From a bacterium (GTDB lineage: Bacteria; Planctomycetota; UBA11346), in contig JAIFND010000049.1 in NCBI GenBank assembly GCA_020047915.1, positions 1 to 40,902 of the forward strand: a stretch of DNA of 40,902 nucleotides, in the 5' to 3' direction. Both the position numbers and the translations under genes were made by a program. Of this stretch, positions 34,925 through 40,902 are shown one piece after another. A model generated the notes under the pieces. The model did not search any database, was not told where the DNA came from, and worked only from the letters and a program-made list of their open reading frames with translations. The first letter of the stretch is position 1. Every line of letters begins with the position of its first letter.

Positions 34925-35614
34925 GTGGGCCGCGTCCTGGTCATCGAAGACGAACCCGATCTGCAGGAGCTGCTGCGCTTCAACCTGCAGAAGGAAGGGC
35001 ACACCGTGACCGTCGCCGGGACCGGCAGCGATGGCCTGCATGAGCTGCGCCGTCAGCCCTTCGACCTGGTCCTGCTCGACCTGATGCTGCCCGACCGCGA
35101 TGGCCTCGAGGTCTGCCGTATCGTGCGCGGCGACGAATCGCTCAGCGCCATGCCGATCATCATGGTGACGGCCAAGGGCGAGGAGAGCGATGTCGTGCTG
35201 GGTCTCGGCATCGGCGCCGATGACTATGTGACCAAGCCCTTCCGCGTGAAGGAGCTGATGGCCCGCATCCGCGTCCGCCTGTCGCGCCACCTCGATGAAG
35301 AGCGCGACGCCGAGCGTCGCCGCATCCAGATCGGCGACATGACCATCGATCCGGTGCGCCACCGCGTGCTGATCAAGGACGAGGCGATGCCCCTCACCCT
35401 GACCGAATTCAAGCTGCTGCACTTCCTCGCCAGCCACCCTGGCGTGGTCTATGGCCGCTACGATCTGCTCGACCGCATCGGCGATGGCGAGAGCGTGGTC
35501 ACCGATCGCACGATCGATGTGCATGTGCGCAACCTGCGCAAGAAGCTCGGCGGTTATGAAGATCTGGTGGAGACGGTGCGCGGCGTAGGCTACCGCTTCA
35601 GTGAGCTCCCCTGA
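34925..35614 (+). CDS. phoB: PhoB, phosphate response regulator
   Basis: A 229-residue OmpR-class regulator. The receiver domain has the acidic pocket (E8, D9), phospho-acceptor Asp52 in LLDLMLP, Thr82 and Lys104 (VTKPF). The C-terminal winged helix (about 130-229) includes LTLTEFKLLHFLASHPGVVY and TIDVHVRNLRKKLG. The start is GTG 34925 after AAGGAG, and the 3' end overlaps phoR by 14 bases. It is the natural binder of the 11-bp repeats described here. Confidence 0.94.
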   Translation: MGRVLVIEDEPDLQELLRFNLQKEGHTVTVAGTGSDGLHELRRQPFDLVLLDLMLPDRDGLEVCRIVRGDESLSAMPIIMVTAKGEESDVVLGLGIGADDYVTKPFRVKELMARIRVRLSRHLDEERDAERRRIQIGDMTIDPVRHRVLIKDEAMPLTLTEFKLLHFLASHPGVVYGRYDLLDRIGDGESVVTDRTIDVHVRNLRKKLGGYEDLVETVRGVGYRFSELP

Positions 35615-36950
35615 ACCCTCCGGCGGCGCCCACCGCCTCATCGCCACACTGATCGCTGCCGTCGCGCTGCTGACCGTGGCCTTGGCGCTGTGCCTGCCGG
35701 CCGCAGCCCCGACCGCGGTCGTCATCCTGGCGATCTTCGCCGCTGTGCTCGGCATCCGCCAGGCGTTCAACCACGCGCGCATCCGCGAGCTGCGTATCGT
35801 CGCCACCGCCTACGCCAAGGGCGATATCGAGCGCAGGGTCGCGGTCGCCGGCTTCGATTCCCTGGCCCAGCTCGGCCGCGACCTCAACACCCTGGGCGAA
35901 CATCTGGCGACCACGCGCACCGCCCTGGAGTCGCAGCGCGGCATGCTCGACGGTGCGCTCGGCAGCCTGAACGAGGGCGTCGCCTGTCTCGACGACCTCG
36001 ACCGCATCGTCTATGCCAACCCGGCTTGGCGCCATCTCGCCGCCGGCGGCCAGCAGCCGACCGGCGCGGCCTTCTATGAGCAGATCCAGGCCGCCGCCCT
36101 CTCGGCTGCCGTGACCAATGCGCGCGGCGGCGGTCGCGCGGACGGCATCGAGTTCGAGCACCGTCGGCGCCGTCTGCGCGCCACCGTGGCCCAGGCCACG
36201 CCGACCACCCTGGTCGTCGTGCTGCACGACCTCACCGAGTTGAAACGGCTGGAAGGCGCCCGGCGCGAATTCGTCGCCGCGATCAGCCACGAGCTGAAGA
36301 CACCGCTCACCGCCATCGCCGGCTTCGCCGAGACCCTGCTCGACGGCACCCTGGAGGAGGACCCGGCAGCGGCCCGCGGCTTCATCGAAAAGATCGCCCG
36401 CCATGCCGACCGCCTGACCGTCCTGGTGCGCGATGTGCTGACCCTCAGCCGGTTGGAACAGGGCGCCTGGGAGGTGCATCCCGGGCCGCTGCAGATCCCC
36501 GAGATCGTGCAGCAGCTCGTAGAAGAACAGGTGCAGGCCGCCAATACCCGCCAGGTCCGCCTGGTCATCGATGGTCCCGCCCAGCTTGCCGCGACCACCG
36601 ACCGCGAACTGCTGCACCAATTGCTCGGCAACCTGGTGAGCAACGCCATCCGCTACAACCGCGCCGACGGCAGCGTGACGATCAGCTACGCCGCCGATGA
36701 CGACCGCCTGCATCTTGCCGTGGCCGACACCGGCATCGGTATTCCCGCTGAGCATCGCGAACGCGTCTTCGAGCGTTTCTACCGTGTCGATGCGCATCGC
36801 AGTCGTGCCAGCGGCGGCACCGGCCTGGGCCTGGCCATCGTCAAGCAGCTGGTCGATGCGCTGCAGGGCACGATCACGCTGGAGAGCGGCAACCAGGGCA
36901 CGACCTTTCGAGTCGTCCTGCCGCGCACCGATCCGCGCTCAGGACGCTAG
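35601..36950 (+). CDS. phoR: PhoR, phosphate sensor histidine kinase
   Basis: A 449-residue membrane kinase. Two hydrophobic segments (about 13-33 and 38-55) are separated by only a few residues, so there is almost no periplasmic sensor, as in PhoR proteins that sense through Pst/PhoU. A HAMP-like linker (about 70-110) and a PAS domain (115-215) come next, then HisKA with FVAAISHELKTPL (His230) and the ATPase domain with N-box NLVSNAIRYN, DTGIGIPAEHRERVFERFYR and GTGLGLAIVKQL. GTG 35601 lies inside phoB, giving coupling. Confidence 0.93.
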   Translation: MSSPEPSGGAHRLIATLIAAVALLTVALALCLPAAAPTAVVILAIFAAVLGIRQAFNHARIRELRIVATAYAKGDIERRVAVAGFDSLAQLGRDLNTLGEHLATTRTALESQRGMLDGALGSLNEGVACLDDLDRIVYANPAWRHLAAGGQQPTGAAFYEQIQAAALSAAVTNARGGGRADGIEFEHRRRRLRATVAQATPTTLVVVLHDLTELKRLEGARREFVAAISHELKTPLTAIAGFAETLLDGTLEEDPAAARGFIEKIARHADRLTVLVRDVLTLSRLEQGAWEVHPGPLQIPEIVQQLVEEQVQAANTRQVRLVIDGPAQLAATTDRELLHQLLGNLVSNAIRYNRADGSVTISYAADDDRLHLAVADTGIGIPAEHRERVFERFYRVDAHRSRASGGTGLGLAIVKQLVDALQGTITLESGNQGTTFRVVLPRTDPRSGR

Positions 36951-36952
36951 CC

Positions 36953-37067
36953 AGGAGCGCGGGCGCCCCCGCCCGACCGGCGCGCAGGCGCCCCCGCCTG
37001 CGCTGACTCTGCGCACCTGCGGGCGAGGGCGCCCGCAATCCGGTCGGGCGAGGGCGCCCGCGCTCCT
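36953..37067 (+). repeat. GC-rich palindromic element, copy A
   Basis: A 115-bp element with 28-base terminal inverted repeats (36953-36980 and 37040-37067) that pair with one mismatch. The interior has two more imperfect palindromes, one around 36981-37003 and one around 37018-37037. It lies between phoR and the PhoX-like gene. Its interior is the reverse complement of the interior of copy B at the far side of that gene. Confidence 0.75.
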
Positions 37068-37144
37068 GCTCCTGCCATATGAAGATCTGCTGTGCGATCG
37101 ACGAAGAGTCTACACATGCCGTCGCAACACGGCACACCGTCATC

Positions 37145-37162
37145 CTTCGCCCGCCCTTCATG
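37145..37162 (+). promoter_or_regulatory. PHO box upstream of the PhoX-like gene
   Basis: CTTCGCC (37145-37151) and CTTCATG (37156-37162) are 11 bp apart and resemble the pstS and phn operon boxes. The site ends 38 bp before ATG 37201. Confidence 0.5.
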
Positions 37163-37200
37163 TGCCATCCGATCTTCGGGGCCTCAACCCCGAGGATTCC

Positions 37201-40200
37201 ATGCTGCGTACCTGCTCCATCAGCCTGCTCGCCATCGCCACCGCCATCGCGGCCGAATCGACCCCCTATCTCGAGGCGTCTGACGGATCCGCCGCCACCT
37301 TCACCGAGGTCCTGACCGTCGGTGAAAGCGGCACCACCGGTGAGGTCATGTGCGGCCTGGCTGACGGCCTCGGAGCCTACGACAACGGCGACGGCACCTT
37401 CACCCTGCTGATGAACCAGGAACTGGGCACCACGGTCGGCAAGGTCCGGCTCCATGGCAACCAGGGGGGATTCGTCTCCAAGCTGATCATCAACACGAGC
37501 ACCCTGGCGGTGCAGTCGATCACCGACTTCAACGCGACGAACACCAGCATCTATCTGTGGAACGGCACCACCTGGGCCGCTGGCACCACCGCCTACGCAC
37601 GCCTGTGCTCCGCCGACCTGGCGGATTCCACCGCCTTCTATGATGCCACCACCGGCAAGGGCACGCAGAGCCGCATCTTCCTCAACGGCGAGGAGACCGG
37701 GGCCGAAGGCCGCGTCTTCGCACATGTCGCCACCGGCAGCGCTGCCGGCAAGAGCTGGCAGCTTCCCCACCTCGGTCGCGCAAGCTGGGAGAACCAGGTC
37801 GCCTGCCCCAAGGCCCAGGTCAAGACCGTCGTCATCGGCCTCGATGACACCCTTCCCGGTCAGCTGTATGTCTACGTCGGCGACAAGCGCAGCAGCGGCA
37901 ACGACATCGAGAAGGCGGGTCTGGTCGGGGGCCATCTCTTCGGCGTCCGCGCCAATGCCACCGTGACCGAGGTCGAGGATGAGACCGTAGGCGGCAGCCT
38001 GACCTCCCTCGGCGGACTGGCCAAGGGTGGCAGCGCCAGCTTCGCCCTGGTCGATCTCGGCGATGTCGCGAACATGACCGGTGCGCAGTTGCAGTCGCAC
38101 AGCACCGCCAATGGCGTCACCGAGTTCCTGCGCCCCGAAGATGGCGCCTGGGATCCCAAAAATCCCTCCGACTTCTACTTCGTCACCACGCACCGCTACG
38201 ACCAGACCAAGGACAGCTCAGGAGCGCAGACCGCCGCGACTCGTCTCTTCCGCCTGCGCTTCAGCGACATCGCCGACCCCGCGGCCGGCGGAACCCTCAC
38301 CATGCTGCTCGATGGCGACGAGGGCGCCCAGATGCTCGACAATATCTGCGTCGACTCCTACGGCCGGGTGATCATGCAGGAGGATCCGGGTGGCAACGCG
38401 CACTCCGCGCGGATCTGGTCCTATGAGATCGGCAGCGGCACCCTGAGCGAGATCGCCAAGCACGATGACGAGATCTTCGGCGACTACGCTGCCGGCGTCG
38501 CCAGCGGAACAGTCAAGTCCGGCTTCACCAACGACGAGGAAAGCTCGGGCATCATCGACGCTTCGGCCATCCTCGGCGCTGGCAAGTATCTGCTGGTCAG
38601 CCAGGCGCACGGCACCACCAAATACACCAATGACACCCTCATCGCCAATCTCACCGAGGTCATCGAGGGTGGCCAGCTCCTGGTCATGACCCTGGCTGCG
38701 GGCGCCGACGCCAGCGCCCCGACCCTGCGCAACTGGGGCTTCGGCGTCCGCCGCGGCACCAACACCCGGCTGACCAGCGATGCCCTGCGCGCCCAGGACG
38801 ACCGCGCCGCCGCCAGCGCCGTCACCTACACCGTGACCACCGCCCCGACCAAGGGCTCGCTCAAGAAGTCGGGCGTGGCGGCCAGCAGCTTCACCCAGGC
38901 GGACATCGACGCCGGCCTGGTGACCTACACCCACACCAGCGGCAGCGGCGACGCCTTCGACCGCTTCACATTCTCGGTGTCCGATGGCACCAACAGCCTG
39001 ACCGGCCAGGTGCTGAACATCTCGGTCGGCGAAGGCCTGCGCGTGCAGAAGGTCGGCAGCTACGCCATCCCCTCCGGGTACGATGAGGATGGCGGTGTAG
39101 CTGAGATCGTCGCCCATGATCCGGCCAGTCAGCGCCTCTTCGTGGTCAACGGCAAGAGCAACACCATCGATATGCTGCAACTCAGCGCTGACGCCAAGAC
39201 GGCGCTGATCTCTTCGCTGAACCCCTCGACCACCGTCGCCACCGCGACAAATGTGACCAGCGTCGCGGTGAAGAACGGCATCCTCGCGGCGGCGGTCGGC
39301 AACACCGACAGCCAGGCCCCCGGCTATGTCTTCTTCTACAACGCCGCGACTGGCGCCTATATCCACCATGTGGATTTGGCGACCTCAGTCGACCAGACCG
39401 GCGCCGTACGCGGAGCCCTGCCTGACATGGTCACCTTCACCCCGGACGGCAGCAAAGCACTGGTCGCCATCGAAGGCGAACCGAAGGACGACTACACCAT
39501 TGATCCGCATGGCGGCGTGGTGGTGATCGACCTGTCCGCCGGCGTCGCCAGCGCGACCACGATCTGGTGTGGCTTCAGCGCCTTCGAAGCCTCGCTCGCC
39601 TCGCTGCGTGCCGCCGGCGTTCGCATCTTTAACGATAAGGCGACCGGATCCCCGGCCGCCAGTGTCCAAGCCGACATGGAACCCGAATACATCGCCGTTT
39701 CCGCCGACGGCAGCACCGCCTGGGTCACCTGCCAAGAAAACAACGCCATAGCCGTTCTTAACCTGGCGATCCCAAGCGTCACCGCCATCCTGCCCCTGGG
39801 CAGCAAGAACTGGAACGAAAGCGGCGTTACCCTCGACCCCAGCAATGAAGACCTCGGCGTTAACACCAATAGCGGCGACGAGACGCTCCAGATGATCAAT
39901 GCCCCGATCCGCGGCTTGTACATGCCAGACGCCATCTCCGCATTCACCACGGGTGGAAGCACGTGGTTGTTGACCGCCAACGAAGGCGATGCGCGTGACT
40001 ACAGTGCCTTGGGCGAAGAGGTCCGGCTGCGCAGCGCGATCCGCGACGCCGCCTGGGACACCGCCAACGCCAATGCGTCCTTCGACAGCAATCTGGGCCG
40101 TCTGAACCTGACCCGCTACAGCGGTGACACCGACAATGACGGTGACCTGGATGTCATGCACGCCTATGGTGCGCGCAGCTTCTCTGTGTGGAACTCAAGC

Positions 40201-40800
40201 GGTAGCCTGGCGTGGGACAGCGGCAATGCGATGGAGTCCTTCTTCTCCACCTACTTCGCCAGCGACTTCAACAGCAACCATAATGGCGACGACAATGGGT
40301 TCGACTCACGCAGCGATGACAAGGGGCCAGAACCCGAAGGTCTGACCTCGCTGACGGTCGGCAGCAAGACCTATGCCGCGATCGGCCTCGAGCGCATGGG
40401 CGGCTTCTTCCTCTACGACCTGTCCACGCCCACCGCTCCGACCCAGGCGGCCTACTACACCGGCCGCCTGTTCACCGGCATCCCCGAGAACGGCGACGCC
40501 GGCGACCTTGGCCCCGAGGGCATGCTGGCGATCAGCGCCGACCACAGCCCGACCGGCAATCCGCTGGTGATCATAGGCAATGAGGTGAGCGGAACCGTGG
40601 CGATCCACGAGGTGGTCGCCGCCAACGACGACACCGATTCAGGCAGCACGGTCGGCACCACCACCGGCGGCAGCGGCTCGGGCTCATCGAGTGCCCCGGC
40701 CGCCAACAACGACGGTTCCGGCTGCGGCGCCGGCGGCTCGATCGCCGGCCTGCTGATCGGCCTGATGGGTCTCATGGGCCTGCGCCGTCGGCGGGCGTAA
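37201..40800 (+). CDS. Exported PhoX-like / choice-of-anchor-I fusion protein
   Basis: A 1199-residue protein. A signal peptide (about 1-18) is followed by a DUF839/PhoX-like domain (to about 530) with the order EETGAEGRVFAHV, LPHLGRASWENQVACP, KTVVIGLDDTLPGQLYVYVGDK and ICVDSYGRVIMQEDP. A cadherin/CSPG-like repeat (about 535-610, QADIDAGLVTYTHTSG) links to a choice-of-anchor-I domain (about 612-1140), marked by LPDMVTFTPDGSKALVAIEGEP, EPEYIAVSADGSTAWVT and DDKGPEPEGL. A Gly/Ser linker leads to a GCGAGG-helix-RRRR sorting tail. PhoX enzymes are calcium- and iron-dependent phosphatases, so phosphate release at the surface is likely; the anchor-I half may be a second phosphoesterase. ATG 37201 has a GAGGA site; the longer open frame upstream to 36697 runs over phoR. 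Confidence 0.8.
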   Translation: MLRTCSISLLAIATAIAAESTPYLEASDGSAATFTEVLTVGESGTTGEVMCGLADGLGAYDNGDGTFTLLMNQELGTTVGKVRLHGNQGGFVSKLIINTSTLAVQSITDFNATNTSIYLWNGTTWAAGTTAYARLCSADLADSTAFYDATTGKGTQSRIFLNGEETGAEGRVFAHVATGSAAGKSWQLPHLGRASWENQVACPKAQVKTVVIGLDDTLPGQLYVYVGDKRSSGNDIEKAGLVGGHLFGVRANATVTEVEDETVGGSLTSLGGLAKGGSASFALVDLGDVANMTGAQLQSHSTANGVTEFLRPEDGAWDPKNPSDFYFVTTHRYDQTKDSSGAQTAATRLFRLRFSDIADPAAGGTLTMLLDGDEGAQMLDNICVDSYGRVIMQEDPGGNAHSARIWSYEIGSGTLSEIAKHDDEIFGDYAAGVASGTVKSGFTNDEESSGIIDASAILGAGKYLLVSQAHGTTKYTNDTLIANLTEVIEGGQLLVMTLAAGADASAPTLRNWGFGVRRGTNTRLTSDALRAQDDRAAASAVTYTVTTAPTKGSLKKSGVAASSFTQADIDAGLVTYTHTSGSGDAFDRFTFSVSDGTNSLTGQVLNISVGEGLRVQKVGSYAIPSGYDEDGGVAEIVAHDPASQRLFVVNGKSNTIDMLQLSADAKTALISSLNPSTTVATATNVTSVAVKNGILAAAVGNTDSQAPGYVFFYNAATGAYIHHVDLATSVDQTGAVRGALPDMVTFTPDGSKALVAIEGEPKDDYTIDPHGGVVVIDLSAGVASATTIWCGFSAFEASLASLRAAGVRIFNDKATGSPAASVQADMEPEYIAVSADGSTAWVTCQENNAIAVLNLAIPSVTAILPLGSKNWNESGVTLDPSNEDLGVNTNSGDETLQMINAPIRGLYMPDAISAFTTGGSTWLLTANEGDARDYSALGEEVRLRSAIRDAAWDTANANASFDSNLGRLNLTRYSGDTDNDGDLDVMHAYGARSFSVWNSSGSLAWDSGNAMESFFSTYFASDFNSNHNGDDNGFDSRSDDKGPEPEGLTSLTVGSKTYAAIGLERMGGFFLYDLSTPTAPTQAAYYTGRLFTGIPENGDAGDLGPEGMLAISADHSPTGNPLVIIGNEVSGTVAIHEVVAANDDTDSGSTVGTTTGGSGSGSSSAPAANNDGSGCGAGGSIAGLLIGLMGLMGLRRRRA

Positions 40801-40804
40801 TTAC

Positions 40805-40902
40805 TGGAGCGCGGGCGCCCTCGCCCGACCGGCCTGCGGGCGCCCCCGCCCGCAACTGCGGCAATGCGCAGGCGGGGGCGCCTGCGCGCCGGTCGGGCGA
40901 GG
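40805..40902 (-). repeat. GC-rich palindromic element, copy B, cut by the window end
   Basis: The left arm (40805-40832) matches that of copy A with one transition; the right arm begins at 40889 and continues past the window. The interior (40833-40888), read on the minus strand, matches copy A: both share CGCGCAGGCGCCCCCGCC and the same second palindrome, and differ in the short spacer between them. The element is therefore in inverted orientation relative to copy A. Confidence 0.7.

Noticed and set aside
36697-37200. N-terminal extension of the PhoX-like protein over phoR and the GC-rich element
   Set aside because: The extension would precede a clear signal peptide, translate a palindromic repeat and overlap phoR; ATG 37201 has its own ribosome site.
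36953-40902. Composite transposon carrying the PhoX-like gene
   Set aside because: No transposase gene is present, the second element is incomplete in the window, and no target duplication can be checked, so only the inverted repeat frame is reported.

Overview
The window is a high-GC, densely packed bacterial chromosome segment organised around phosphorus acquisition. No rRNA, tRNA, CRISPR array or transposase gene is visible. A FecR-like protein, a membrane-anchored Ser/Thr kinase with a DWG motif, a FapA-type polymer protein, a Cys/Gly C-terminal sorting tail and GC-rich intergenic repeats suggest a Gram-negative organism of the PVC group (Planctomycetota or relatives). That placement is an impression from gene style; no marker gene is present.

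Layout. 1-11.2 kb: a frameshifted FecR-like gene, a TIM-barrel isomerase, an RsiV/DUF3298 lipoprotein, a Gfo/Idh oxidoreductase, a spermidine-synthase-like protein split into membrane and methyltransferase genes, FapA, a small lipoprotein, a stand-alone PhnM paralogue and a Ser/Thr kinase. 22.5-11.2 kb, minus strand: a nearly gapless C-P lyase run (PhnO-like, phnF, G, H, I, J, K, L, M, P, hexapeptide transferase), followed without a clear terminator by two tandem solute-binding-like proteins, one fused to a von Willebrand A domain. 22.7-26.8 kb, plus strand: phosphonate importer phnC-phnD-phnE and an MFS protein. 26.8-28.1 kb, minus: a PBP4-type carboxypeptidase. 28.3-37 kb, plus: pstS-pstC-pstA-pstB-phoU-phoB-phoR. 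37.2-40.8 kb: a giant PhoX-like / choice-of-anchor-I protein, probably secreted and surface anchored.

How it fits together. PhoR/PhoB sense phosphate limitation through Pst/PhoU. Matching 11-bp-periodic TTCA-type direct repeats precede pstS, phnC, the phn operon, the PhoX-like gene and, less clearly, the stand-alone phnM, so the window looks like one Pho regulon superlocus. PhnCDE would import phosphonates, PhnG-P would release phosphate from them, PstSCAB would import phosphate, and the PhoX-like protein would release phosphate from esters outside the cell. No phnN is seen.

Beyond the genes: (1) a three-copy intergenic element whose stems keep pairing through compensatory changes, placed behind a lipoprotein gene, between phnD and phnE, and between pstA and pstB; (2) a GC-rich palindromic element in inverted orientation on both sides of the PhoX-like gene; (3) degenerate heptamer tandem arrays at gene junctions, one pair of which encloses the phnL start; (4) hairpins directly after both binding-protein genes (phnD, pstS). 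phnI and the FecR-like gene each carry a one-base frameshift as given, either assembly error or true lesion.
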